From: Intoshia linei
Lineage: Eukaryota; Orthonectida; Rhopaluridae
Direction: 5' to 3'
Assembly: GCA_001642005.1 (NCBI GenBank)
Contig: LWCA01000053.1
Span: 1 to 64,000 of the forward strand
DNA: 64,000 nucleotides
Shown here: positions 23,040-35,600 of the stretch, in pieces
Position numbering within the stretch: the first letter of the stretch is position 1
How the letters are laid out: every line of letters starts with the position of its first letter
Program-made: the position numbers and the translations under genes
Notes under the pieces: generated by a model
Seen by the model: the letters and a program-made list of their open reading frames with translations, nothing else
Databases searched by the model: none
Told to the model about the DNA's origin: nothing

Positions 23040-24591
23040 CATTGCGTTAAGTTATTATGCAAACATTAAAAACATTAATCAATTAAATACGAGTCATTAA
23101 ATTTGGTTTATTTTTTTATCATATTTATATATTCAACTAATAATCCTTTAACGTCCCAAGAAAAATGTAATGTATTCAAAAAAAATGAATACACGAAGAT
23201 TTAAGAAAATTTTGTGATTTTTGGTGTGCCAAATTATTATGCAAATGAATATTAAACAATAATTTCTTGTTAATAATTTAATACGAATAAATAAATATTT
23301 AAATAATATAATCCATTGTATTTTAAACCAAATTTAAGCAAAAAAATGTAATTAAACTTTACATATTCATATACACTTTTCTGGGATATTACAAGAAAAA
23401 GTCGTTTATCCATAGATTTCGTGATGTTTTCAATTGTTTTTTAAGCCATTGTTTTGATTTCTTTCAAAATTGCATGCCAGATATCGTTTTTGATTGATAT
23501 TGTTTATTCCCACTGTATATTTTTCTTTTAATTATTGACCATAGATTTTCAATAAAATTAAGATCGGGAGAATTTGGCGGCCAACACATTATTTTTTATG
23601 ATCCATAGCCATTTGTAAGAAAGATATTCTTTTGTAGGACGGGATGCGTGAATTGGGACATTACCACGCATAAAAATAAAATTTTTAAGAAAGCTTTTTC
23701 TCTTTTTTTTATCCACGAAAAAACGTTATGTTTTAAAAACACGCAGTATGTGCTAGAATTAATTTTGACTCCATCATCTAATTTAATATATCCAATAATA
23801 GTGTCTTTCACACTGCCTGCCCAAATCATTATGCTCCCACCTCCTTGATGCCGCTTTAAACGGTTTGGTGGTGATCTGTTATTCACTAACCAACCCTTAC
23901 TCCACAAACCTGACCCATCTAAAAATATTCTGGTTTCATCGATAAAAATTACATTTGAACAATTTATCTTCATGTAATTTTTAGCCCAGAATAGTCGTAA
24001 TTTCATGTGTCTTTTGGTTAAACCTGGTTTACCTTTAGCTTGCCTGACTTTACCAACTGTTTTTAATATTTTGCATCTCGTAGTTTTGGGTATATCAGCT
24101 AATCTGATGATTTACATATCTCTAGAGAAGTGCTAAAAGGGTTTCGAACCATTTCTAGTTTAATATGGATATATTTAACAGATACTCCTTTGAATGATCT
24201 CTCTGCCTTTCTTTTTCTCATGTTGGAAGGGTTTTCTATATATCGACGCATTATACGATGATCGCGTTTTAAATTTGAAGCTATTTCATTTATCGATATT
24301 CCGTTATCCAACATTTTCAGGATTTTATCCTTTTCGTCAACAGTAAGTGATGTTGATTTACCCATAATTATCCTAAATTTTGATTAGCATAATAATTTGG
24401 CACACTAAAAATTACCCAAAAATATATAATGTTAAATAGAATGCTTTTTTGGAAACGTGATAAATTTTTTTGTCACAGTAAAGTTTTATATGATCAATGA
24501 TTAAATTATGATAAAAAATTAATAGAATTAAGTAACTATTTTTTTAATTATTAATGTTTTTAATCGTTGCATAATAACTGGAAACGCAGTG
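23040..24591 (-). mobile_element. Tc1/mariner element with IR/DR-like termini
   Basis: A 1552-bp element bounded by TA on both sides (23038-23039, 24592-24593). Outer inverted repeats: CATTGCGTTAAGTTATTATG at the left, and the complement CACTGCGTTTCCAGTTATTA at the right, both continuing into ATTAAAAACATTAAT. A second inner pair lies about 180 bp inside each end (GTGTGCCAAATTATTATGC at about 23224 and its complement at about 24388-24406), so each arm carries two related sites, as in IR/DR-type Tc1 elements. The transposase within is broken. Confidence 0.9.
23520..24365 (-). pseudogene. Broken Tc1/mariner transposase
   Basis: Starts at 24365 with a helix-turn-helix N-terminus (LTVDEKDKILKMLDNGISIN), is interrupted near 24099, and resumes with KRHMKLRLFWAKNY, then the first catalytic aspartate in VIFIDETR and GGGSIMIWAG. 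After a further frame change near 23680 the residue before NVPIH is glycine where the second catalytic aspartate is expected. The third motif survives as [16 protein letters not shown] near 23585-23535. Frameshifts and the missing aspartate mean the copy is inactive. Confidence 0.88.
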
Positions 24592-25168
24592 TAGTTATTT
24601 AAAAGTACTAAAGTGTTTCTTTGACCGTGAAGGCATCACTTTTTGAGAGTAAAATTTTTTGTTGTGTTAACTGGACAAAACTGTATGACCTTTAATATTT
24701 TGGAAAATTCTAGAATTATTTTCATTTTTTTAAAAAAAGGTAATCTGAGGTTTTTATCATTAAAATTCACTTTTTTGAAGTTTCGATGAATGATAATGCT
24801 GATGATTTTAAAATTTTAAAAAAAATCCCAACAATTTATGTTATATAAAACTTCAGAATTTTTTTCATTTTTAAAACAAAGGGTAATTTGGGGTTTTTAT
24901 CAATTTTTCTCGGACCCCATATGAAAACACTCATCATTAATCATTAGAAACGTTATTAAATATTAGTTAAAAAATACACATTATAATATACGAATGTATT
25001 GTTTTAATTCCATGAATAAACTGGTGGCTCTAGTTTACTACATTAATTACATTAATTAGAAACGCTATGAATTCTTAAAATCATATAAATTGACCATGTT
25101 GCAATCCTGAATAAATAAATTTATTTTTTTGGTATATATACAAACTTTTGTCTTTATCTAAACACCAT

Positions 25169-26120
25169 TCAATCTGTATCATCATCACTTTCCGTATCTG
25201 ATGATGCATTTGTGGAATAAAAATTTTCACTTTCATCACTATTAGAATAAAATGTATTTGAACTTGATTCAGTTTCTGAGCAAGAAGACGATTGAGTATT
25301 TGAGTTTTTATCTTCGCTTGAATAGATGGAAATATTTGATTCACTTGTTAATGATTCCTGTTTCTCTATAAACTCTCTATAAAAATTTAAATTTCCTCTA
25401 ATTTACTGATATACAATAATAACTTTAAAATATAAGATGAAATTTATAATCAGAACATGTAAAAAAATTCAAAGAATCAATTTAAAATAATATGTGTATC
25501 ATGATAATTATTAAAACGATCAACGTTAAGATTTTTGCTTAATATTTAGAATATAGGTTTTATTTTATTTTATCCAATGTTTATAATCTACATTTTCAAT
25601 CAAACGTATAAAATTGAACCCTTGACTGGTACCCTTAACTGTATAATATGGAAAAATCTACAATTAGCATTGGTCAAATTAAATCAAAATTTATACTTTT
25701 GTTAAGGTTGAAAAAGGTGGTTATATATTACATTAAGTAAAATGAAATTATTATACAATGTAACATTAATATAATGTCACAATTCTTCTCATTTTCTGAA
25801 ATTTTTACGAACGATAATGAATATATTAAAATGAAATTACTACTGAGGGCAAGCAATTTTTTAAATTCTTTCATTTGTAAATTTTTTGGTTCATATACTA
25901 AAACTAAGAAATATAAAAAATAAAAATTATACTTACTAAGATTACACAAATGCTGAGCTCCCACGTAGTCTTTTGACATTAAACATGTTGAAAACTAAAT
26001 GATAATAAGAAATTTAAAACAAAAATTGAATACTTCTTGAAGAAGAATTGTTGGAGCCATTAAAATAGAATCATTTGACGAAGAATCAGAACATGTGCTT
26101 GCTTCCTCCAATTCATCCAT
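25169..26120 (-). CDS. Small protein with ERICH2-like core and acidic Ser-rich tail
   Basis: Four exons: 26120-26034, 25994-25937, 25903-about 25841, 25365-25169; about 130 residues. Exon 1 starts MDELEEASTCSDSSSND. Exons 2-3 give LMSKDYVGAQHLCNLILVYE followed by PKNLQMKEFKKLLA, a TPR-like pair of helices resembling the C-terminal block of ERICH2 as I remember it (ILIYEP then AKEF). Exon 4 is a serine/aspartate/glutamate-rich tail that ends SSDTESDDDTD before the stop. Either of two donors at the end of exon 3 keeps the frame, differing by one codon. Another frame over exon 4 is longer but lacks splice support. The gene is divergent from PIERCE, 452 bp apart, which might mean shared cilia-related expression. 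Confidence 0.55.
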
Positions 26121-26572
26121 TAATTTCAAAAATTACGTTTTTTCAAATATGAATATTTACGTTGTTTCTTGGTTATATATCATGTATATATTTTATTGTT
26201 ACAAATTCATTTACGTTAATATATTGATTGCTCTACTGTATAAAAGGTTAAATAGATGAAATTATTAAATAGTTTAAAAAAAACTATTTTACATATTAAC
26301 CATTATTATTGACTAGGACACCTGTTTGCAAATTTGATTATAATATAATTATATATTATTATTGTTCAAACCTATTATATAATAAAAAAAAAAATAAATT
26401 AGATAACATTAGTTTGGTAAAATGTATAAAATAATTCTAACGAATTCTATAAGAAATGAATTATGAAAGAAAGAATAATTTTTGAAAAAAATGGTGTTAA
26501 AGTAAAATTAAATAGGTAATGAAAATTTCGTATCCTAGTGTTGTAAACACAAGAATTTATTAATTTTGGAAA
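26121..26572. promoter_or_regulatory. Divergent intergenic region between ERICH2-like and PIERCE genes
   Basis: No gene seen in 452 bp between two opposite start codons. By position it must hold both promoters or the 5' leaders. No specific binding site could be named from the sequence. Confidence 0.35.
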
Positions 26573-27108
26573 ATGGTATGATTGAATTAATTTAACTTTG
26601 TCAAATCTTAGGATAATTTTCAAAAAAAAAGTGACGTATATGAAGTAAAAGACATTCCGGAACGATTTGACAATCCCAGTAATGAATATACAAATATCTT
26701 CTTTTTTTTTAGTTTTAAAAATAGATTGATATACCATATTTTATAAATTATATAAAATTGTAGGAGTAAATGTTATTTTTAATTGTTCGATAGATTATTT
26801 TCCAAAAACAGATATAAATGGTAATAAAAATTGACTAAAAATATATAACAGGTTGGTTTAAAGGTTATGGTAAAGAAAAACAACAACATCCAATGTACAT
26901 AACATCATCTTCTATATACGGGAGAGATGGACCCAGTATTCATACATTTCCAAGTGTTTTCTATGCCAAATCACAAAAGTTTACTAACGTAATAATTGTT
27001 TTGTTATATTTTATCCCAATTTTAATTTTAATTTAAAAATTGTTTATTTAGGATCTGGGGAAATCAGGAATGTATCGAAACTGTTCATTAAATTGTAATA
27101 AAGATTAG
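26573..27108 (+). CDS. PIERCE1/2: PIERCE1/2-like microtubule inner protein
   Basis: Four exons: 26573-26575 (the ATG alone), 26612-26678, 26852-26988, 27052-27108; about 87 residues. Exon 2 gives IPERFDNPS, joined to WFKGYGKEK. Exon 3 holds YGRDGPSIHTFPSVFYAKSQ and exon 4 DLGKSGMYRNCSLNC. These match the PIERCE1/PIERCE2 (C9orf116/C15orf65) blocks YG.R.PTVH.MP, SQKFS.HLG and GMYRN.S.N. Those proteins line the lumen of doublet microtubules in motile cilia. The start is unusual: the ATG is followed directly by a GT donor, and a 36-nt intron brings the frame to exon 2. An in-frame extension upstream of the ATG is possible but not needed. Confidence 0.88.
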
Positions 27109-27459
27109 TTAATTTATACAATTTTTATTTATTGTTAAATAAACATTTGTTAAATCATTATTTAATTGGCATTTTTTTTTTAAATTATGCAAATTGTTGA
27201 AATATATAATTACAGCAAAAAAACCATTGTACAATCTTCATCCATCTCTTCCATTAAACTAATATATTCCAAAATTAAGGTTATGCAATTACAAATATTA
27301 TATGTGTATTATGTCCCAATAATTTTTTATACACCTCAGAATTTAAAAAAAGTAATAATTTAACGAATACATGTATATAAAAATAAAACATTTTACGACA
27401 TAAATTGTTCATCCTTAAGTCTGATTCAGCATTTATTTATGAAATTCTACATACTCTCT

Positions 27460-28095
27460 GATCTACTCATCAATTTTGAGAATACAAAAATATAAAAATT
27501 TTTTGAAAATGAGAATTTGAAATTTAAAAATTGCGAAGGAATGAATTATATAGATTTTCACCCATATTTCTTTATTGGAAATGTGTAGATGTTCAATGCA
27601 CATTTTTTTTGAAATTGTAGAATCAATATTTACATTTTCATTGTTTATTTTAATCGAAATACTTGAAAAATATTGGTTAATAATATATTTAAAATTATTT
27701 TTCATGGGAAATTCGTAGATTTCTCGGGTTAAACTTTTGTATTTATATCAATTGGAATAAGCTCTATCAGAATAATCTCTTTTTTTTTTAATTTTCGGAC
27801 ATTAATTATTTCACATTTTTTGTCTTAACAAAATATCGTTATTAATATCGTTTTAAAATCCGCATCAGCGTATATATTTTTTTAAATTCTTCAACTCGTT
27901 TGATTTTCAAAAAGAGGGACAACTGGGGTTTTTAACACGTAAGTTGTGAAATTGGTAGGTTCAAATTTATCTTACTATACGTCACGGAAAAAACTGTAAT
28001 TGAAATGTGCACTTTATAAAATTCTAAGACGGGTAATTATTTAAATAAAGCATAACACACACAGACACACACAAAAATCGCGTAGAATATTATAT
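27460..28095 (-). repeat. Dispersed repeat R1, copy e (reverse, nearly full length)
   Basis: Reads in reverse from ATATTCTACGCGATTTTTGT near 28085 (complement of the GCTACGCGATTTTT start) through the AACTCGTTTGATTTTC segment to CACCCATATTTCTTTATTGG near 27560 (complement of the copy-a end). With copy a it defines the two ends of the repeat, about 0.6-0.7 kb. It fills the gap between PIERCE and the TRAPPC12-like gene. Confidence 0.75.
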
Positions 28096-28383
28096 TATCA
28101 AATGATATATCAACAATCTCAATTTTTTTGTTGGTACCAAATATTCTCATAGATCTCATGAATACATATGGATCATTTCAGAACCAGCATTCAACTTATA
28201 TGGTTTAATATTAAATTACACAAATTACCAGATAAATGAAAGTGAAACTTTTAAATATCGTTTGTTAGTGATCACTGATCATTGTTCAATGATCATAATT
28301 TTTGATATTTATTATTAAATGTTGCCAACAGCACATTTTTGTTTTGAAAATTTGTAATGTAAATTAAAGGATTCGTATTGATC

Positions 28384-31300
28384 ATGAAATATAACTGGCT
28401 AATTCACCATTATGCTTCTACAAATCAACATACCAAATGTAATCAATTAATAAAATACGTTAAACCTAAACCATTGGAAAACATTTATCCCATTATAACA
28501 AGAGGTAATTTCAAGGAAAAAATAATATTATTTGCTAAAATGGTAATTTAGCGTTATTACTTTGTTATAAAGGAAAAACTAACGAAAGCATCAACATATT
28601 TGAACGACTATATAAGACTGTTTCCACAAATTACAAAATTAATATCAATTATGTTTATATTTTGTGAGTTTATTATTAAATAATATAAATTAAAAATAAT
28701 ATACTTTTAGAATAATTGCTAGTAAAACTACATTTGCTTTATCCTTATTAGATACAATTATTCAAGAATGCATTTATGACTGGGTAATATGCAATGTCGT
28801 CGTGTCAAAGGTGCAGAGGAAGCACGCCCTCCCAAAAATCTATTTATAATTTTAAACAGTTTATGATGATAATAATAATACCTACAAAAGCATAATAACT
28901 TAACATTTTGAAAAAAATAAGTATTTCAAAAGTTAGTATGCAATTTCAAGTTAATACGTATAAATACTATTTATTAGCACGTATTATTTTGATGAAATTT
29001 AATTTAATTTAAGTTCCGTCAATTTGTATTTATAATATCAATGAAGTTGAGAATAGAGCAGGGGTCGGAAACCAGTATCACTTAGTAATTTTGGTGGTTT
29101 TTTGAGTAAATATGTAAATTTTAAAAAACGGGGCCGTATAATTTTTGGATATAAAAAAGTCGCCCAAGAGATACAAAAGGTTGCCGTCCCTGAACTATAT
29201 CCAAATTACGGATCCTAATTCTTTAAATGAATAGGTGACGTGAAAAATAATTTCGTATGATGATCGAAATATTTTTACAGCAGGAATACGAAGTGAACAT
29301 TTTTTTCAAGATCCTTAGGTGGGTTGATCATGTTTTGTAGGCCATTTTTTTAAATTCAGTTCTAGCCCATTTATTTTGGTTTTTACCAAAATTATTTTTA
29401 GTTTATAATAAAGTTTATGTACAGTATTTTATAAATAGTTTTTGGGGTTAATTATAAGGAATTCAAATATCATTTAAATCTAAAATGAGCTAGAATTGAA
29501 TTAAAAAAAATAAAAACATGTTCAACCCATCAAAGGAATTACAACCATAAGAACCAAACCAAATCTGATTATAAATAAAATAAAATTTTCCTAACTTATA
29601 TAATATGCTACGCTATTTTTGTTTGTGTCTGTGTGTAACGCCTTATTTCACATCTTACGGGTCAAAACCCCAATTTTCCTTTTTTTTCGAAAATCAAACG
29701 AGTTGGAGAATTTAAAAAAATATATATGCTGATACGGATTTTAAAATTATAATCATTACCATAAATTTAAATTTAAAAAAATTATATCTTAACAGTCAAA
29801 ACCCCAAATTACACTTCTTTTTTCAATGAAAACAGCCCTAGAATTTCAAAAAATTTACAGGTGGTACAGTTGTATCCTGTAATACACACCGAAAATTTCA
29901 GAAAAATTCTTCACTTTCACTTCGTTCCCCTTTTTAAAAAATTTTTTTAATCAATATTACAAACCCTTAAACCTATTTTCACTTTTATTTTATTTTCTTT
30001 AACGAATATTTTAAGGTTAATAGTCAATACATTTACTTTTGAAGAATGAATATAGGACTATCAAGAATTAAAGGGTATTATATTACTAAGTCCTTTTATC
30101 TCTTTCCTTGTGTTAAATTTAAATTATTCGAAATTTTTAGTTTCACTCGCGGACCGCAAAAATTTATAAGAGGTCCGCGTGCGGCCCTCAAGCCAGATTT
30201 TGCCCACATATGCCCTAATATACATAATGCATATTATACATGTATATAAAATAATTATATATTCACCGGTTGAAAGGTGACTAGGGAGATATCGTATTGC
30301 ACATCATTTATGAAACATTTTTGAGGATTTTTTTAGTTTCTGGGCCTCGAGTATGGTAGGTTTGTTTCTGATGAAAAATCCTCTTTTTTTATATTTAGCA
30401 GTTAAAAAAATAATATATTTCAATATCAAAATAAATTTAACTATTTGTATGTCAAATTATAACCTGTATTGAAATGGCTAGGATCATTATGAACTTTTTC
30501 GGAAAATCTTAAGGTCTATTTTTGATTTTCGGGGAGGGAGCTTGAGTATGGTAGATTCGACTCTGCACGACGACCCTCATAATTTTTATGATTATAAAAA
30601 TATTTTTTAAATAGAGAGCAATTTATTACACAGGATTATGTTACGAATTGGAAAAAAACTACGAAAAAGTAAAATATTTATTCTGTTTAAAACTATTATA
30701 GATATGCCCGTTTATATATTAGTTTTCTCTCATAAGATATTAATTTATGGTTTTTTTTTAAATAAAATAGACTAGAGCAGAGTGGTTCAAAGCATGTCAG
30801 ATCAAATATTGTGGCCAGAAAATCTGTTTAATAGTATATTCTACAAATCGGTTAAATAATAATAAAAAATATATGATTGCACATTGATGCGGAATTTCGA
30901 TCCAGATTTGCTGATTTTGATTCTATTAAACCTAAATTGGAGCTTTTGAATAAGATATGGATGTAGAAATTTTAAATATATCACACAATCTGTAATTTAC
31001 ATGTTGCATGTTGCATTACAATCAGATTCTTTCAATTAACTTTAACAGTTTTATAATTTACTAATAAAAATTTTCAGAACAAAAAACAAAAAAATCTGAT
31101 CTAATCCTCTGTCAAATGGTGTATAGTTCATTTTTAATTTTTATCTGGATACACATAAAATTTAGTGGGACGCACGAGTGCGCCAGGGCGTACCTTTTGA
31201 AAAATATTGGTTTACAGAAATATCAAAATTACCACTTTAACTAGCATTAATTTAATTTTTTTTAGAAATAATCCTGTCTTAATTGTGTACTAATTACTAA

Positions 31301-32505
31301 TTAGATTGATAAAATATCTGAAAGAATGATAAAATAATTATGCTAAATTTTTTTTAATGTTGCTGCCCGCCAAATTTGTAAAATTTATTTTTTGGCCTCA
31401 CTCGCCATGTGTTTGTACCACCCTGGACTACAGGGTTATTTAAAATTTGGTAACAGAAATTTCTAAATATCTATAAACCCTAATGATTTTTACAAATTAA
31501 ATTACTATCATCATTCCTTAACATTTTGTTAAAAAACAACCATAAAACTATTAAATATCTTTCTAACAGACTAAACACTAACATACTTTGAAAATTAATT
31601 TTATCAATTGAAAATATATACAACTAACATAAATATTTCCACTTTGTATATTAAAAATTATAATAAAATGAAAAATTTATAAATTTTTAGGCTTTATATT
31701 ACTACAAATTGGTTTTAAAGCATTATACATGTGAAAATGCTAATTTAGCAATTCTTCGTATATTAAAAAAAGATAATTCCATTTTCGATAAAGAAAGCAT
31801 GCATGCGATGAAAATGTATTTATAATTATTTTATATGTACTTGGTTGAAAAATAATAAAATTGAAATATGATGTATAATATTATTTGCAGTAACAAAAAA
31901 TGTTTTATTGTAATTAATATAACTAATTATAATAAATTTTCAGCAAATGCAAAAATACGAGAATATCTCAAGATTTAGCAAGTTATTATTTGGAAGTATA
32001 CTTTAAATTTTCAATTGTAGTTAATATCTAATATAGAAAAAAGATTATCTACAATCATTGACACTATTGGGAAATTGTTTATCAAAAGGCGAGAGATGTG
32101 TGAATATATTACTATTAATGCAGTGTTTAATGCAATCAATGACAAAATGTGACATATATTTGGGGTTTTTACTTGGAAAAAGAAATTTGGAAATTGTTGT
32201 TAAATGTAGTGAAATTACACACAATCTGATTATAAACAACTTGATGAAAAATCCAGACAATTATAAAGATGACAATCTTAATGCAGTATGGTTCTTATTT
32301 CTTTGAATTATTATTTATCTAGAACATATTCATATTTCTCTCAAATTTTCATTTCGACAATCCACTCAACAACATAATTAGTTACAATTTCGCGACCTTT
32401 ATGAGCAATATGAATATAAAAACTCCAGCTTATTTATATTTTAAGGCGTCTAAAATGTTAACAAAAGATGAATTAAACAAGGAGATTTTCGCCATAACAA
32501 AATAA
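28384..32505 (+). CDS. TRAPPC12: TRAPPC12-like TPR protein (TRAPPIII subunit)
   Basis: Likely subunit of the TRAPP tethering complex in ER-Golgi and autophagosome traffic. Exons: 28384-28504, 28552-28663, 28711-28783, 31691-31815, 31944-31995, 32021-32290, 32382-32505. Helical TPR-like blocks include ALLLCYKGKTNESINIFERL and DWALYYYKLVLKHY. Near the end CDIYLGFLLGKRN and CYNFATFMSNM match remembered TRAPPC12 text (AAVCLLYLGK, VLFNLTTMYELES). The exon at 32021-32290 starts in one frame (IEKRLSTIIDTIGK) and ends in another, so it hides a small intron or a one-base shift near 32145. ATG at 28384 is the first in frame, but the human protein is much longer, so more 5' exons may be missing. A 2.9-kb intron (28784-31690) is filled with repeats and a hAT element. 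Assignment to TRAPPC12 is moderate. Confidence 0.55.
29059..29192. mobile_element. Short hAT-like MITE, no clear target duplication
   Basis: Begins CAGGGGTCGGAAACC and ends GGTTGCCGTCCCTG, which are imperfect inverted repeats in the hAT style. Flanking octamers (GAATAGAG, AACTATAT) differ, so insertion evidence is weak. Lies in the large TRAPPC12 intron. Confidence 0.5.
29590..29930 (+). repeat. Dispersed repeat R1, copy f (5' half)
   Basis: Starts TATAATATGCTACGCTATTT and passes through CTTACGGGTCAAAACCCCA and AAAACAGCCCTAGAATTTC, then breaks off after ACAGTTGTATCCTGTAATAC. Lies in the TRAPPC12 intron. Confidence 0.75.
30778..31425. mobile_element. hAT-type MITE with 8-bp target duplication
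   Basis: Left end CAGAGTGGTTCAAAGCATG, right end ...CATGTGTTTGTACCACCCTG, imperfect inverted repeats. Flanks GACTAGAG (30770-30777) and GACTACAG (31426-31433) differ at one base. 648 bp, no transposase frame. It contributes to the 2.9-kb TRAPPC12 intron. Confidence 0.82.
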
Positions 32506-32621
32506 ACAATTTTATTTCAAAATAAATTTTTAAATGTAAATTAATATTTTTGTAGATAAATTTGCAACGTTAGAATTATTATAATATTTAGAATGTCTAG
32601 TAACCACGTATTAAATATTTA

Positions 32622-35600
32622 ATGTTTGATAATGTAGCCAATACACAATATCGTCAGTATGTTGATTCCAGAATAGGTTCCGAGAAAAATATGCTAATTC
32701 GATTTAACAAAAAAAAACTATTTTATTGTATATGGCTTATTTTTTTAGTGTTGTGCATGTACTGTCTCGCTTCATTGAAGAAAAATAAAGAAATTGTAAT
32801 TAATATACAAAAAGATTCTCATACATTTCAAGATGGATTGAAAGAGATTGATTGGGTCGATTACGATTTCATTAAATATGAAAGTATGCGTAAAGGGCCA
32901 GGGGAAAATGGAAAACCGTTTATCCCAGATTCTCGTTACGCAGTGGAAAATTCTAAGCTTTACGAAGCTAACGGCTATTCTGGTCTTGTTAGTGATATGG
33001 TTTCTTTGAATCGATCCATTCCAGATATTAGAAACCCTAAATGCAATGGAAAACTATATTTATCTAATATTAATAGTGTATCTGTCATTCTAATTTATTA
33101 CGAAGAACATTTTTCCACTCTTCTCAGAAGTATTCATTCCATCATCAATCGAACACCACCTTCCCTATTAGGGGAAATTATTTTGGTTGATGACGGCACT
33201 GTTTCAGGTAATTAATATTTGACAATTGTTTTATTAGATTTTTATCTTTACTATAATATCAATAACATGTGTTGTTAATATTAAAATTATATTCAATAAT
33301 TTACTATTTTAGAATCTCTTACAGTCAAGTTACCTAAATTAATTTACGATAATGCGTATTACAAAAAAGTCAAAATTATTAAACATTCAAAAAGAGAGGG
33401 TCTTATTGCTGCACGGTTAAGTGGTGCCAAAGCGGCCATTTACGAAAACCTTGTTTTTATGGATGCCCATTCTGAAGTTAATGTTAATTGGTTACCTCCC
33501 CTAATTGGTTAATAATTATTTTTCACCAATTTTAATTTTTATAGATCCAATCGCTCGAAAATACACAACTGTAACATGCCCATTTATTGATGTTATAGAT
33601 GCCGTGACATTTGAAATAAAAGGTCAGGATGAAGGAAGTAGAGGTGCATTCGATTGGAGTTTTTATTACAAAAGATTGCCTCTATTTCCCGAAAGTGTTA
33701 AAAACCCAGATTTGCCTTTTAAGTAATCTATACTATAGAATCTAAAGTTATGATAAATTATAATTTTTATTTTTTCTATAACTTGTCTGTTCTCTGACTT
33801 ATAAATAGGTCATGGATAGTGATTGGAGATGACATGCCGTACCCGATTATGATTATAGATTTCTTTTCTAAATTAATATGTGATATTTGAAATATTTTCG
33901 TATAGTGGGACAAAAATTTGTTACTCCAGCTGGGTAATACCGAAAAAAAGTTGAAAAATGTATTGAGGATCCAAAATTTTTTTAATTTGTAATAACAGTC
34001 GACTATTTTCATCTGGACCAGGGCACTGTTGACTCTGCTTACCAAACGTTGCTTGGGTGTAAATTTTTATATATACCTTTTTAAATAAATCCAACATTGA
34101 AAATTATTTGAAGTACAAATTTAACTAAAAATATCTTCCAATTTGAGTGTTTTCAAATTCTCTTTTCATCCTTAATAATATAAAGTAATTTAGTTAAAAA
34201 TATGTCTGTTTATTTGTCGGTCTGTTTGTCTGTCTGTTCCAGTTTATTTAATAAAGTAAGAGGAGTCGAGTTTTAAAAATTCCATATTTCTATTACAATT
34301 TGTCGAGAGTTATGTTTTATCGCAAATTTCATTTTCAGAAATTGATCCCTTCAAGGATAAAAACGCCAATTATCATTTTTTTTAACTCAAACTAGTCCTA
34401 GAATAGAATTATAAAAAAATACACATTCTGATATAGATTTTAAAAATATTAACATTATGATAAATTTCAATTTCAAAATTTTCACGGCCAAAACCACAAA
34501 TTACTTTTTTTTTTTAAAAATAAAAAATATCCTCGAATGTTATACAACATAAATTATGGGATAGTTTTTAAAATCATAAAATTATCATAAAACGCAAACC
34601 CAAAAAAGTCAATTTTCACGATCAAAACTCCAGGTTACCTTTTTTTAAAACATGAAAATAATCCTATCATTTAAAAAAAACTTACAGTTAATACAGTTAT
34701 ATCCAGTGAAAACGCACAAAAATTTCAATCTGACAAAGTGACTCCTTTATGGTTAAAAAACACTTTAGTATTCATTTTTTTATTTCCAATTGTTTTATTA
34801 AAACAAAACATTCGAAATAATTAACAGTCCTACAATTAAAAAAAAGATCATTTTGATATAGCTTTCCACTTGATATAGATACAAAATTTCAACACCAGAA
34901 ATCTACGTATTGCCGGTAAAAATAAGTCAAAATGGGATTATCATATACAATGTTTTTAATAAATTTTTATATAATTATATATGCGCTTTTGACGGTTAAA
35001 CGTGACATGCTAAATTTTTTAAATATCAACCGTAATATCGTAATAAATACAGTGTATTTCATATTTATCATTAACTAGAATATTTGAGATACTTGACATT
35101 TTATCAATGAATTAATTTAAAGTATTAATAGAATCCGGCTCGCCATCACAAAAAGTTGCCTATCCCTGCTCAAAAGTTTAGTCTCTAAACCAGGGGTGCA
35201 CAACATGCGGCCGTGAGAGCGTTTGTGTGCGACCGTGGAAAATCAATGTGATCATAATAAAATATATCATTTGAAATAATTTCAAATTAAAAAGTTTAAA
35301 TGAGATTTTATTCAAGGGCAATTTAAAATATTTACAGTGTTGATCATAAGATTACATAAGAAGCTTTTTACATATTCTTTTGTTACTAATTCACGAATGA
35401 GTAAATGAAATTAAATAATATTTTGAATATAAGTTACACATATATTTATGTTTAATTGGAATTAATTAATATTTTGTAACACATCCTTTAGCATGTATGA
35501 GAGCCATAATTCTCCGTGGCATAATATTAATACAGTCTTTTGCCAGTTTTTTCAAATTAAGAGAATTGTTCCATATTGTATATAGGCGAATAATCAGTTC

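Larger units (their letters stand above)
22870..24930 (-). repeat. R1 copy c/d, split by a Tc1/mariner insertion
   Basis: Reverse-orientation R1. The part left of 23040 (ATCTATATCAACTAAGATAAG, TCATCTCTTTTTT) and the part right of 24591 (TTGACCGTGAAGGCATCACT, then GTTAACTGGACAAAACTGTA) are consecutive in other copies, for instance the reverse complement of 48600-48880. The 1.55-kb Tc1/mariner lies exactly between them. R1 was therefore present before the mariner inserted. Confidence 0.75.

Noticed and set aside
32045-32260. Minus-strand frame over the TRAPPC12-like exon
   Set aside because: Opposite-strand shadow of a coding exon; the plus frames connect to neighbouring exons by splice sites.
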